DNA from: Poa pratensis
Lineage: Eukaryota > Streptophyta > Magnoliopsida > Poales > Poaceae
NCBI GenBank assembly: GCA_947311845.1
Contig: CAMZMU010000111.1
Span: 11,803,936-11,867,935, forward strand
DNA: 64,000 nucleotides
Direction of reading: 5' to 3'
The notes below the pieces were generated by a model. That model saw only the letters and a list, made by a program, of their open reading frames with translations, searched no databases and was not told where the DNA came from. Positions 12,570 through 24,888 of this stretch are shown piece by piece. How positions within the stretch are numbered: position 1 is the first letter of the stretch; each line of letters opens with the position of its first letter. The position numbers and the translations under genes are program-made.

Positions 12570-12860
12570 TGAGTATAGATCTAGATCAAGAAAAGCATGC
12601 AGATGAGTAAAAAGGTGGTGCGGAGTACAAAGGAATGCGATTTACACTAAAAGGAATAGCGGTTGTACCTGGTTTGAGGAGATGTGGCTGGATCGAGCTT
12701 CGGGTGTTCAAGAACTCGCGTCTAGGGTTCTTGAGCTCTCTGTCTCGAGGTTGAAGATGAAGTGCCGTCTGGAGGTGAAAAGTGACTGCATTTACCCTGG
12801 GTCCCACTATTTATAACCGTGGTGAGAGTTGACCTAGGGGTAAAATGGTAAAAAGAAGAG

Positions 12861-12902
12861 AGATAAGATAAGATAAGATAAGATAAGATAAGATAAGATA
12901 AG
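12861..12902 (+). repeat. (AGATA)n microsatellite
   Basis: About eight uninterrupted copies of a five-base unit, inside element B between the antisense gene and the 3' LTR. Confidence 0.95.
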
Positions 12903-13173
12903 GAATGTTGACCGACCGAGATTCAGGGGAGAATATTCTCTGACAAGTTTGACCACTGTTCCGGAAATTGTGGAACCGGGTTATGAAAGAAACTATGGGC
13001 AAAAGCTACTCAACGCAAAAAGAAGCAATGTAACCCGGCATATTATTTGGTTAACTAGTTTTTATTTCAGGAGGATAATTTGAACTACAAAGGATGGCGG
13101 CTCTTCTCCGAAAGCTATGGTCATAGGTTGAAGAAGCGCGCCTACTTGGACTTCGAATCATCCTAGGGGCTAC

Positions 13174-13757
13174 TGTTGGGGGAAAGATAACCCGGTAGGC
13201 CCAAGGACAGTGAAGCTACGACCCGCCAGGAGGAAAGACTGGCGAGGCCCACCAGATCATCTTGGGCCGGGTTACATTGATGGACCGAGGAGTTTGTCGG
13301 TAACCCGGTGTAAACAAGGAAGGTTCTAGAAGACCCGGAGGCGGTATGCGAGACTTGGAGGCCAAGATAGATGAGTTAGACTTAGGACTCCGAGTTCGGG
13401 CGTGAGCCAGCCTTACCTTGTAATCGACCAGGAGACCCGGGTGTCTATATAAACCGGCTCCTGGGACATAGAACAGGACGAACTTTAGAGAGACTTGAGA
13501 CATACAAGCTTATAGCGAGAGAACCCTTGTAACCTAGACTCGGAACCCACTGGTGTTGTTATCCGCCGGGTGATCGAGATCGATATGAGAATAGAGAAAC
13601 ACCAGGCTGGAAGTAGGTCTTTATCTCCTATGGAGAGGCTGAACCAGGATACATGCTTTTTCCCTAGCGAGCTAAACAATCTCCCGAACGCTATGACTGC
13701 CTTGCCTCCAATCTCAAGTTACCACCCGGTAACACCTGCCGTGACAACACCACGACA
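13174..13757 (+). repeat. 3' LTR of element B
   Basis: Starts TGTTGGGGG right after cctaggggctac, a G-rich tract of the form seen before the element A LTR. It has a TATA-like gtctatataaaccgg near 13440-13455 and ends ACACCTGCCGTGACAACACC ... CGACA. No target duplication could be assigned. Confidence 0.65.
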
Positions 13758-14079
13758 AGTCTTGTTGTACCGGTTGATATCCCGCGTTTGCTTCAAATAA
13801 CCTTGCTAGCCTAAACTCTGTACTGAGAGGGAATGCTTCTCGTGCATCCAAAACCTTGAGCCAAAATCGATGCCATTTGTGTCCACCATAACTACCTATA
13901 TGTGGTATTTCCTTGCCACTCCAAGTAAAATTTTCATGTGCTACCTTTATACTATTCAAAACTTTTATTACTCCTTTTTGTGTCAATGTTTACCAAGCTC
14001 ATGAGGACGGGGTGGATGTCTTTATGTCACCTGTCAAACAGACTTTACCACCGGGCTAGTGGCATATACATCCGCTTAT

Positions 14080-15715
14080 TGATGGCCCTTGACGTAGTTA
14101 CCTGCGTCAAAAGAATATGGGTTAGGTTGAGACTCCAAGTGCAGAGTGTGTAGTATAGGAAAGACGGTTTTCCCCACGAGGGGTGACTCGAGGGTTTAAT
14201 ATCGAACTCTCGGGGAATCAGTAGTGAAAGATTTATCTTCTTATCCTTCTCTTGAAAACCTACAAAACAAAGTAAATTGTTTGTGCCCTCAACCTCACCA
14301 AGTGGTTGTCTAGCACAAGGTGTGAGAATGATATCAAAATAAAAGGAATGCAAAACAGTAAATAAACATGCAATGATGATGTAAACAATGATGGATGATA
14401 TTTTTGGGTTTTGTATTGTGAATGCAAGATGTAAAAGTGTTTTTGTATTTTCGGATTTTTAAATGGCAGAAAATGTAAAGTGGATAAAAGTTGTTGGAAA
14501 AGTGTTTCTTATGATTAAAAATGGACCGGGGTTCATGGTTTCACAAATGCACTCTCTCTTTAATAAAGTGGTAGACAATGGAACACTAGAATTGACATAT
14601 GAGATTGCAACAAAAAGGTTTCATGACAAGTTACTAATTATATGGGCATCACGTCCTAACATAGAGATCTTTTGTTTATTAATCTCTCTTATACTCCACC
14701 AAGATGCGAACTAAATCATAACACCTTAGTAATTAAGATAAATCAGAGCATAGCATTAAGTTTCATGACATGAAGTTAAAATAAGAACATGCTAGATCTA
14801 GTCATGGAGTAGTGGCAATGGTCACACCCACATCTCCGGTAGCAAGGTATTTTTCTTTATCCCTAGTGAGGCAACAAAGTAAGGTAAAACACCCAAGTGG
14901 ATCGCGGAACTTTCTCTCACGTTCACCACACTAGCCACCCCCTGTTACTCCAACTAATGCACACGTTACCCCCTCACATGCTCTCATACACATGCTTGAT
15001 CATAACAAGTACACAAAAACGGGGTACATAATATGCATCTACTTTCATAACTGAAACAAAACTATTGCAATCTCAAACATATATTAACTCATAAAAAGAA
15101 TCACCACAAAGGTATTACATAGATGACCGTAATCATGTTCAGCAGCTCATACGGTACTAATTAGTGAAGCTCAAGAGAGGAGAGATACATAAGTTAATTC
15201 CACAAACCCATAGTCCAGGGGTGGACTACTCCCTCTTCATCATGGAGACGGTGGAGAAGTCGTTGGAGAAGATGGAGACTACGCCGGCAGCGCCCCGCCG
15301 GAGTTTTCCCCCTCCAATCTGCAACTCCAGGTCTCTGTTTCGTGGTTTCTGTGTTTCGGCGGCGCTCCTTTCCGAAGGGCGTCGGGGACTATTTTTATAG
15401 TCGTTTTTAGGTCAAGACGGAGGCTCGGGAAAAAGATCGACGGCAACGGAGCTCCGAGCCCCCAGATGGTGGGTCCCATGCAGCCAGGGAATCTGGCCGC
15501 GTGGGCCACCCTCTTCTGGCCCTCGGGCCTCCGTTTGTTCGCTTCCTTCGCTCCCATGCTTCGTTCCTTCCAAAAACTGATGCTCGTAAATTATTAGGTC
15601 ATTTGGACGTCGTTTGGGTCCCTGAAACATCAAAATATAGAAATAGGGTTTTCTGCCTGTGCATGGTTAATTACAGAAAAATAGGGAAACTATGAAATAT
15701 TCCCAAAATCAAAAC
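14080..15715 (-). repeat. 3' LTR (left) of the gag-protease element, inner end rearranged
   Basis: Matches the right LTR closely from TGATGGCCC to about 15715, then the two part. The last ~95 bases expected at the inner end are missing. In their place lies a ~60 bp copy of an LTR-internal segment (acatgcttgatcataacaag ...), whose parent is near 14990-15050. Confidence 0.8.
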
Positions 15716-16416
15716 ACATGCTTGATCATAACAAGTAAACAAGAACGGGGTACATAATATGCATCTACTTTCACCATCCTTGGATAGCTCTTGGTGCATC
15801 TCCTCTAATCCCTGTGAAAAAACTTCAAAACACCGTTTCTCCCATTTCTTTTCTGTGGGGTGACATTAGTAGTGATAGACAAATGAATTACTTGCTGCAT
15901 AAAATCCTTAAACAAAAATTCATATGAATGTCCAGAAAGTGTATAATGTTGTATGCCTACTTATAAACTCAATTGGATAAAAAAGATTCAAGTTAAAAGT
16001 TCAAAGAATGCATCAAACAAAATGGGACAGAATCTGTCCAAAAAACAGCAGCAGCAAAACGTATTTTTCTACCCTACTTAAATATGTCAAAAATTCTGAA
16101 AAATTCATGCTTACAGAGGATGAAAAGTTGCAACTACAGTTCAAATATCAGCTCATTCGGAGTTACAGAATAGGAATTAAAAATCATACCGTGCACAGAT
16201 TCGTGCTGGAATAAAATCTCCGAATGCAAATAGCAACTTTTTCAAACCAAAATAGGTAAAACTTGGCACTTTATTAAAAATTCCAGAAACAAAACTAAAA
16301 ACTAAGTCTCTTGTTACAGCAAGAGGACACAAAGAAAATCAAAAATAAAAACAACCGGGTTGCCTCCCGTAAAGCGCTTTCTTTATAGCCATGTAGCTAG
16401 GCTTCTTACTTGATAT
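15716..16416 (-). other. 3' untranslated interior of the gag-protease element
   Basis: This starts with the stray ~60 bp LTR-internal copy and continues as AT-rich sequence up to the gag-protease stop. No second coding domain and no clear polypurine tract is visible next to the left LTR. Confidence 0.5.
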
Positions 16417-18248
16417 TTATTGTGGACGAAGCTCATGAGGGAGCTTGAACTTTGATGTGTCCCTCTTCCTTGGGAAGTGTTCCATGCACTTCTTGTGTGG
16501 AAACTGAAACTTCACATTCCCTTCTTTTGAATCAATGATAGCACCTGTGGTACGAAGAAAAGGTCTTCCAAGAATAATTGGACTAGAGGTTTTATTCCCC
16601 ATATCCATGATTAGAAAATCAACAGGTACAAATGTCATATGCAACTCTACCATAACATCACTTACTTTTCCTAAAGCATGTTTAATGGAATCATCAGCAA
16701 GTGCAAGTTCAATAGAGCATTTTTCAAGATTCTTTAATTCAAGAACTTCATATAATTCTTTAGATAAAACAGAGACACTAGATCCTAGATCTAATATAGC
16801 ATGGTGTGTCTCTTTTCCAATGGTTACTAGTACTTTGGGAATCCATATATCCCCAAGCTTAGGTGGTATCATAGCTTCTTGGTTGTACCTAGCAATCTTT
16901 TCTTTTAAAACATGATTAGCAATATAAGAACCAAAACCTGCTTGGTTAACATTGATGGAAGGATCACTTGCAAATTTTTGTAAGATAGATATTAATTCAT
17001 GCAAGCTACAATTCTCTAAGTCAAGCAATGGTTCCTTGACTTCACTAAGCATTTTAACTTCCTCAACTTTTCTCTCTTTCATTACCATAATAGTTTCCTT
17101 AGCAATTCTCTCTTGCTCATGAATATGTTCCCAAGATTTATTTATAACCTCTTGACAATATTTAATTGTTTCCTCATGTTTTTGAGCTATAATGGTGTTC
17201 TTTAATGAGGAAACTTCCTTAGTGAGCTGATCTACCCTTTCAAACAAAGAGTCTTGTTTTTCAAACTTAGATATAAATTCCTTATTAAGCTCCTTTTGAG
17301 TAGATATAAATGATCTAATGGTGTTTTCCAAATCACTAGAAACATTACTACTAGTGGCATATTTGTTTGGCACATACGGGGGTTTATTATAGGAATTATA
17401 ATTGTTATTACCATACCCATTATTACCATAGTTCCTAATGAAGTTAACATCAACATTTTCAGGATTATTACCAACTAGTTCTTGCAAAGGCACATTTTCA
17501 ATATTTTGTTTATTAATGAAAGCAAGAATAGTGTCCATTTTAGATGACAAATCATTTGTTTCTTCTATGGAGTTTACTTTCTTAGATGGATTAGGTGCTC
17601 TATCAGTATGCCATTGACTATAGTTTTGCAAAATACTTTCCAATATGTTCTTAGCTTCTACTATAGTTTTTCCCATAAAAGCCCCTCCAGCAGCGGAATC
17701 AAGAATATTTCTAGACATGTAATTTAGACCATTGTAAAAAGAGTGTAATATGGTCCATTCATTGACCCCATGTGATGGACAAGTTCTAAGCATAAGTTTT
17801 ATCCTATCCCAAGCCATGGCAACATGTTCATTTTCATTTTGCCTAAAAGAAAGAATATTGTTTCTATTTTGCAAAATTTTAACAGGAGGATAATATTTCT
17901 TAATGAAAGCTTCTTTTAGATCATCCCAAGAATTAATGCTACCAGTAGGTAATGAATGCAACCACTCTTTAGCTTTTCCTCTAAGTGAGAAAGGAAATAA
18001 CTTCAGTTTTAGAATATCACTTTCCACATTTTTAAATTTTGCATGTCACATATTTCAACAAAATCATGAAGATGCATAGAGGCATCCTCCATAGCACTAC
18101 CGCCAAATTGTTCCCTAGTTATCAAGTTCAACAAACTAGGACTTACTTCATAACTATCAGCTTTTATCTCAGGTGTGGCAATGGGCCTAGCAATAAATTG
18201 ATCATTTGGAGTGTTTGTGTAATCACACAACTTAGTTCTTTCTCCCAT
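16417..18248 (-). pseudogene. gag-protease polyprotein of a non-autonomous Athila-like element, one frameshift
   Basis: On the minus strand translation would start at 18248 (MGERTKLCDYTN). A single-base loss in an A/T run near 18030-18040 moves the frame, and the rest is open from 18027 to 16417 (536 codons). The gag core (KLKLFPFSLRGKAKEWLHSL, TINSWDDLKEAFIKKYYPP type) matches plant Ty3 gag. A coiled-coil-like stretch in the middle is followed by a retropepsin-like domain: TIGKETHHAILDLGSSVSVL holds the catalytic Asp in a D-L-G-S-S form, and SPIILGRPFLRTTGAIID is the conserved second block. No reverse transcriptase follows, so the element would need enzymes from an autonomous relative. Confidence 0.85.
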
Positions 18249-18550
18249 TTTTGCAAGTTTTTATGTGTTTTTTAATTTTTTATGCAAAACTGAAAATAAA
18301 ATGACACTAAACAATGCAAACCGAAATAACAAATGCAACACAAAATGCAAAACTGAAAATAAAAATGCAAACCGAAATATAAATATGATATGCAAGACAA
18401 TAACAAAACAAAATAAAATGCTTTGAAGGTAAAGATGGATAAGATGATGCTCACGTAGGTGCAACCTCCCCAAGCTTAGGTGTTTGCACAAGTTGGTGAT
18501 GAAGTTGACTTTGTTGTGAGATACCCTTGGATAAACCTTTACAGCAATGA

Positions 18551-18569
18551 TTCCCCGGCAACGGCGCCA
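18551..18569 (-). other. primer binding site of the gag-protease element
   Basis: On the minus strand the sequence reads TGGCGCCGTTGCCGGGGAA, the primer site seen in Athila-type and many Triticeae Ty3 elements. It lies about ten bases inside the right (5') LTR, which fixes the orientation. Confidence 0.85.
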
Positions 18570-18580
18570 GAAAACTGTCT

Positions 18581-20304
18581 TGATGGCCCTTGACGTAGTT
18601 ACCTGCGTCAAAAGAATATGGGTTAGGTTGAGACTCCAAGTGCAGAGTGTATAGTATAGGAAAGACGGTTTTCCCCACGAGGGGTGACTCGAGGGTTTAA
18701 TATCGAACTCTCGGGGAATCAGTAGTGAAAGATTTATCTTCTTATCCTTCTCTTGAAAACCTACAAAACAAAGTAAATTGTTTGTGCCCTCAACCTCACC
18801 AAGTGGTTGTCAAGCACAAGGTGTGAGAATGATATCAAAATAAAATGAATGCAAAACAGTAAATAAATATGCAATGATGATGTAAACAATGATGGATGAT
18901 ATTTTTGGGTTTTGTATTGTGAATGCAAGATGTAAAAGTGTTTTTGTATTTTCGGATTTTTAAATGGCAGAAAATGTAAAGTGGATAAAAGTTGTTGGAA
19001 AGGTGTTTCTTATGATTAAAAATGGACCGGGGTTCATGGTTTCACAAATGCACTCTCTCTTTAATAAAGTGGTAGACAATGGAACACTAGAATTGACATA
19101 TGAGATTGCAACAAAAAGGTTTCATGACAAGTTACTAATTATATGGGCATCACGTCCTAACATAGAGATCTTTTGTTTATTAATCTCTCTTATACTCCAC
19201 CAAGATGCGAACTAAATCATAACACCTTAGTAATTAAGATAAATCAGAGCATAGCATTAAGTTTCATGACATGAAGTTAAAATAAGAACATGCTAGATCT
19301 AGTCATGGAGTAGTGGCAATGGTCACACCCACATCTCCGGTAGCAAGGTATTTTTCTTTATCCCTAGTGAGGCAACAAAGTAAGGTAAAACACCCAAGTG
19401 GATCGCGAACTTTCTCTCACGTTCACCGCACTAGCCACCCCCGTTACTCCAACTAATGCACACGTTCCCCCTCACACGCTCTCATACACATGCTTGATCA
19501 TAACAAGTAAACAAGAACGGGTACATAATATGCATCTACTTTCATAACTGAAACAAAACTATTGCAATCTCAAACATATATTAACTCATAAAAAGATCCA
19601 CCACAAAGGTATTACATAGATGACCGTAATCATGTTCAGCAGCTCATACGGTACTAATTAGTGAAGCTCAAGAGAGGAGAGATACATAAGTTACTTCCAC
19701 AAACCCATAGTCCAGGGGTGGACTACTCCCTCTTCATCATGGAGACGGTGGAGAAGTCGTTGGAGAAGATGGAGACCACGCCGGCAGCCCCCGCCGGAGT
19801 TTTCCCCCTCCAATCTGCAACTCCAGGTCTCTGTTTCGTGGTTTCTGTGTTTCGGCGGCGCTCCTTTCCGAAGGGCGTCGGGGACTATTTTTATAGTCGT
19901 TTTTAGGTCAAGACGGAGGCTCGGGAAAAAAGTTCGACGGCAACGGAGCCTCGAGGCCCAGGTTGATGGGTCCCACGCGGCCAAGGAATCTGGCCACGTG
20001 GGCCCACTCAACTTGGCCCTCGGGTCTCCGTTTGTTCGCTTCCTTCGCTCCCACGCTTTGTTCCTTCCTAAAAACTGATGCTCGTAAATTATTAGTTCAT
20101 TTGGACGTCGTTTGGATCCCTGAAACATCAAAATATAGAAAATAGGGTTTTCTGCCTGTGCAGGGTTAATTCCAGAAAAATAGGGAAACAATGAAATATT
20201 CTCAAAATCAATATAAATCAATGATATAACCCTTATATGATGCAAATATGATTGAAATATATGTAATATAATGCAAAGTTCATGTATGCATTTTACATGC
20301 ATCA
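18581..20304 (-). repeat. 5' LTR (right) of the gag-protease element
   Basis: 1724 bp, ending TG...CA on the element strand (TGATGCATG at its start, GGGCCATCA at its end). It is the intact copy used to judge the left LTR. Confidence 0.9.
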
Positions 20305-21174
20305 CTTATCCGTTAATTTTGCAAAAAGAGCTGGCAAATGGGGTGCCCAGTCCCAATTAATTACAACTTTAACCGCTTAATTCCCTTCACATTTTTGCCC
20401 TGATTTATTAGTCAAGCAATGACAAACAGTGAAATATCTGCATGTGTAAACAAAAGAGAAAGAGGGATGATCTGCCTTGCTGGTAGAAATAACGTCCTTC
20501 ATGGGAGCCGCTCTTAAAAGTCTGTTTGGCAGGGGTCATATTGTACTTTCCATTTTCTGATTTGTTGACAATTAACATACACCTCTCAAAACTTATATTT
20601 TTACTCTCTATATGATTTCAAAAACTTAAAAAGCTCTAGCACATGATTTAATCCCCGCTTCCCTCTGCGAAGGGCCTTTCTTTTACTTTTATGTTGAGTC
20701 AGTTTTCCTACTTCTTTCTATCTCAGAAGCAAACACTAGTGTCAACTTTGGTGCAATAATTTTTTATATGCTAGTATATTGTACTTATTATATTGCTTTG
20801 TGTTGACAAATATCTATGAGATATATATGTTGAAAGTTGAAAGCAATTGCTGAAACTTAAATCTTCCTTTGTGTTGGTTAAATACATTTTACTTAGAATC
20901 TATTGCTTTATGAGTTAACTCTTATGCAAAAAAAAATTGATGCTTGTCTCGAAAGTACTATTCATGAAAAGTTTTTGCTTATATGATTCAGTTGTTTGCT
21001 CATTATCTATTTGTTAGCAAACTATAGACCATTGACCTGGATCACTTCATTCATAACATGTGCTTTACAATACTGTTTGATCAAGATTATGATGGTAGCA
21101 TGTCACCTTAGAAATTATTTTGTTTTTATCGTTTTACCTACTCGAGGACGAGTAGAACTAAGCTTGGGGATGCT

Positions 21175-22746
21175 TGATATGTCTCAAACGTATCTATAAT
21201 TTCTGATGTTCCATGTTGATATTATACCAATTGTTTCATGTTTTACATACACTTCATATCATTTTTATGCATTTTCTGGGACTAACCTAGTAACAAAATG
21301 CCACAGTGTCAGTTCATGTTTTCTGCTGTTTTTGTATTCCAGAAAAGCTGTTCTGAAAATATTCTCGGAATTGGACGAAACTTGGACAGAACCTTCTATT
21401 TTCCCGACACGTACACGGAGTCCAAAGGAGAGACGGAGGCGACCGAGGAGGCAGCCACGCCAGGGGCCGGCGCGGCCCCACCTCCTGCCGCGCCGGGGGG
21501 TGGCGTGACCCCCTCGGGTGCCTCCAGACGCCGCCCTTTCGCCTATATAATGCCTTCGTCCAGAAAACCCTAAATACCCGAGCCTCCATCCACGAAAAGT
21601 TCCGTAGCCACTGCCGTCGTCAACCCTAGTTCGGTAGGGTTCTGAATCTCTTCCCGGCACCCTGCCGGAGAGGGGAATCATCACCGGAGGGCTCTACATC
21701 ACCATGCCTGCCTCCGGAGTGATGCGTGAGTAGTTCATCCTTGGACTACGGGTCCATAGCATTAGCTAGATGGTTGTCTCTCCTCCTTGTGCTATCATGT
21801 TTAGATCTTGTGAGCTGCCTATCATGATCAAGATAATCTTATTGTAATGCTACATGTTGTGTTTGCTGGGATCCGATGAATATTGATACTATGATCAAGT
21901 TGATTATCAATCTATCTTATATGTTATTTATGATCTTGCATGCTTTCCGTTACTAGTAGATGTTTTGGCCAAGTAGATGCTTGTAACTCCAAGAGGGAGT
22001 ATTTATGCTAGATAGTGGGTTCATGCCTCCGGTAATCTGGGCGAGTGACAACAACGTCTAAGTTTGTGGATGTGCAGTTGCCACTAGGAGTAAAACAGCA
22101 ATGCTTTGTCTAAGGATAATTGTATTGTTTACATTATGCACATTACTTAATGCAATAATATGTTGCTTGCAACTTAATACCAACGGGGAACATGGATGTC
22201 AACCTGAAGGTAGATTATTAGTCATAGATGTTGTTGGATAACGGTCTATGTATCTTGTTGTAATGCCCAATTGAATATCATAGTAGTCATCTTGTCATAT
22301 ATATGCATTGTCATGCGCTCTCTATTCATCAATTGCCCAGCTGTAATTTGTTTACCCAGCATGTTAGTTATCTTTTATGGAGAGACACCACTAGTGAACT
22401 GTGGACCCCGGTCCATTCTTTTACACTGATAATACAACCAACTGAAATCATTGTTCCTTTTCATTCTCTGCAATTAAACACTATTTTCCACACCATACGT
22501 TTAATCCTTTGTTTACAGCAAGCCGGTGAGATTGACAAGCTCACTGTTTCGTTGGGGCAAAGTAGTTTGATTGTGTTGTGTGCAGGTTCCATGTTGGTGA
22601 TCGAGTAAACGGCGCCACCAACAACCTTCAGAGGTGCCTTTTACTCCTACTGGATCTGACAACCTTGGTATCTTACTGAGGGAAAACTTGCTGCTGCACT
22701 GATTCATACCTTCCTCTTGGGGTCTCCCAACGAGCGTGTGTTTTCA
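21175..22746 (+). repeat. 3' LTR of the Sabrina/Wham-like element
   Basis: Begins TGATATGTCTCAAACGTATC after the aagcttggggatgc tract and ends near cttggggtctcccaacgagc ... ttttca. The end is placed where the text turns into the CACTA protease exon, so it may be off by about ten bases. The open frame at 21206-21508 is LTR sequence, not a gene. Confidence 0.65.
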
Positions 22747-23076
22747 CGTCATCATCTATATATGTCTCAGTGCCACCAGCAGCCCATTGGGACAACTCTC
22801 TGTGGCTTCTATGTTGCTAGACATATGGACATCATGATGGAGAGAGTTCAATCACCTAAGTCATCATCCTGCGTATGTGAAAATCCTTTTATTTATCATG
22901 TTGTATGTTTTCTATACTTGTTCTGTTTTGGATCATGGTCAACTGTTATTATGTAGGAACTGTGAATCGACACAACGGAATTGTCGGAGCAGAAGCTAGA
23001 TCAAGTCCGCCAGGATGTTGCCACCTTTCTTGATACACATGTGGTCCAAGACAGCGGAGAGTTCCACAGCCCGTGA
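22747..23076 (+). pseudogene. C-terminal piece of a transposon-borne Ulp1-like cysteine protease
   Basis: The exon at about 22750-22872 encodes CHQQPIGTTLCGFYVARHMD, matching the end of Ulp1/SENP-type proteases (Q-x-P-x-G-x-x-CG, with the catalytic Cys in TLCGFY). A GT-AG intron (22873-22956) leads to a second exon (22957-23076) reading ELSEQKLDQVRQDVATFLDT and ending FHSP-stop. The second exon has a premature TGA three codons in, and the N-terminal part with the His and Asp was lost when the LTR element inserted. Ulp1-like genes are regular passengers of plant CACTA and Mutator elements. Confidence 0.75.
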
Positions 23077-23758
23077 AGTGACAGAGTTCCTATGCTGATG
23101 TTGTTACAAACTTGCCATTTGGGATGGCAGTAGTACTACGTACTTTCATGTGATGCAGATATTTCTATTTTCCAAATGTGGCTTTTCTCCTAGATGGATA
23201 ATACTACTGCTATAATATATTGTGTGGTTTCTATTGCTGAAAATGTCGTACAGTCCGGAAAATGTTCCGAAGGGGATGGATATTGCAGAGCTCGACAATG
23301 ATTTAACATCCGGAGAAGCTGTCCGGACCCTCCGAAAACATACCGCCGGTCATTATTTCTACGCGTCTCTAATAAAAGAGAATAATGGAGGCGTACAATA
23401 ATACCGTCCGTCTCTAATACACAGAACAATGGAGGCGTACAATAGTACCGTCCGTCTATAACAAAGAGAACAAAGGAGGCGTATATTTGTTCCGGCCGTC
23501 TCTACTAATAACAATATTCGAGACACGCATTAACCCCGACCGTCTCCAATATGCAATGGATCCGGGACGGATATGTTTACCGACCGTCGCCAATAGGATG
23601 GACATTCGAGACGGTTGATTCTCTCGGTCGTCTCAGGGACGAGCTCATGGGACCGGCTCTAATGTAGCGTACATTAGAGACCCCGCGTAGAGACGGACAG
23701 TTTAACCGGCTGAGATTACTCTTTGGGGCCGGCTATAATGTACGTTTCTGTACTAGTG
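22747..23758 (+). mobile_element. 3' part of a CACTA (En/Spm) transposon
   Basis: Ends ACGTTTCTGTACTAGTG at 23758, the reverse of the CACTAGTACAGAAACGT terminal repeat. The 23200-23750 stretch has many short subterminal repeats (gagacgg, ccgtctc, ggaggcgtacaa), as expected of a CACTA end. The left part was cut off by insertion of the Sabrina-like element. The left end was not found in the window. Confidence 0.8.
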
Positions 23759-24888
23759 TTGGGTTTTTTAATTAAAAAGAGAAACCACCAAAACCTTACA
23801 AAGAAATATATTGATCAGCGGAAACCACCGTCCAGACGATAACTCGCTACACCCAGGGTTTAACATTTCGATTTCGTAGTACTTTTCGCACCTTATAGTG
23901 ATTTGCGAATTTCGAGAAATTATCAAAGTTTCTCGTAGAAATATTTCAAAAGTTTCGGCCAGATCTATAGTCTGGCGTTCAAATTAATTTTAAAAAATAC
24001 AAGTGGGGCAAGCGGATTTAACCCAGAACCGCCAAATCAACAACCTAGCTGCTAAACCACTACAGTCAAGTGCTTGCCTAGAATATGCTCTATTTTCTTT
24101 TGATCTTTAATCTCTCGGATTTAGTAAAATTTGAATGATATTTCGACCGAGATTATATTTTCTCGCACCTTACAGGAAACCGTTGATTTCACGAATTTCG
24201 TTTGAAATTTTGACGATTGTTTTCCTTGGCTACACCTACAAGGTTGATGAAGAAGGTGGACTTGATCATAGCCATGCCTCCGGACCTCACACACCTACGC
24301 ATATCATCTAAATCCGAAAGTCTCACCACTCACGAGACCACCCAACGGCTAGCCGGGGGCACAAACCAGTCCGGCAGATACTTGGCGCACACCACATATA
24401 CATGCTGATAAGCCACCGCCGCCGTTTTCCCCCAACCCATTTTAAGGAGTGATCAATGCTATAACCTTGTACAGCCTGCCGTCGACGCCGCCACGATGCT
24501 AGACAACATCACCATCCTTCGTGTGTCCATCAACATGCACCCATCGCCGAGACCCCGCTACGCCACTTCACAATCGAAGCACCGAGATCGACGCGGTAGA
24601 TAAACACCGCTCCACCAGCAGACGGGGTCTCGTACTTCGACAGGATGGGGAAAACGAGACTCAAAATCCCAGCTTCCTTACTTGTCTATCCACGTGTACG
24701 TGCTTGCCTAGGGCCACAGGTCATCCTTCGGCCATTCTCACACTCTCACCGCCGTTGGGGCCGGACCCCATTCTGCCCCCAAGTGCCAAACGTGGATTTA
24801 GGCGCAAAGCAGCCACACGCCCACACGAGGCAGGCCGCAGGTTAAGTTGAGCTGACTACAAGCCGTGCCCAGCTTCTTGGATCGCAGC
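23759..24888. other. no gene recognised
   Basis: AT-rich to mixed sequence with fragments that look repetitive (aaatttcg, tttcgcgaa-like motifs near 23870-24200). The 24220-24850 open frames have biased composition and no domain I recognise. A degenerate tRNA-like string on the minus strand near 24005-24080 is discussed under rejected items. Confidence 0.4.

Larger units (their letters stand above)
3339..13757 (+). mobile_element. Tat-type Ty3/gypsy LTR retrotransposon (element B), degenerate, 5' LTR missing
   Basis: The order gag, aspartic protease, reverse transcriptase, RNase H, second RNase H, integrase, then an antisense accessory gene and a 3' LTR is diagnostic of the Tat lineage of Ty3/gypsy. 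All domains are recognisable, but the frame is broken at least five times. The 3' LTR (13174-13757) has no partner on the left: gag starts straight after the LTR of element A. No target site duplication could be paired. Confidence 0.8.
14080..20304 (-). mobile_element. complete non-autonomous LTR retrotransposon (gag-protease only), target duplication CTTAT
   Basis: Two near-identical LTRs flank a short interior. The element runs from TGATGGCCC at 14080 to CATGCATCA at 20304. The five bases before it (14075-14079) and after it (20305-20309) are both CTTAT, and the host sequence reads continuously across them (catccg-CTTAT-ccgttaat). A primer binding site sits next to the right LTR, so transcription runs on the minus strand. 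The interior (about 2.9 kb) encodes only gag and protease, with no reverse transcriptase or integrase. The LTRs differ at only a few positions per 400 bases, so the insertion is fairly young. Confidence 0.92.
13758..22746 (+). mobile_element. Sabrina/Wham-like Ty3/gypsy LTR element remnant, interrupted by a nested element
   Basis: Internal 3' sequence is present at 13758-14079 and, after the nested element 14080-20304 is removed, resumes at 20305. The purine tract and LTR start (aagcttggggatgc then TGATATGTCTC at 21175) match the familiar Triticeae Sabrina/Wham/Sukkula-type junction. The LTR runs to about 22746, with a TATA-like cctatataatgcc near 21542. No gag or pol is left between 13758 and 21175, and no 5' LTR is in the window. 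Element B abuts its left side. Confidence 0.6.

Noticed and set aside
14463..19215. Two identical 83-codon frames (14463-14714 and 18964-19215)
   Set aside because: They are the same place in the two LTRs of one element; no domain and no reason to be coding.
24003..24080. Degenerate tRNA-like string on the minus strand (agtggtttagcagctagg ... ggttctgggttaaatcc)
   Set aside because: A-box-like and B-box-like words are present, but I cannot fold a cloverleaf with paired acceptor and anticodon stems. Probably a SINE/LINE scrap or chance.
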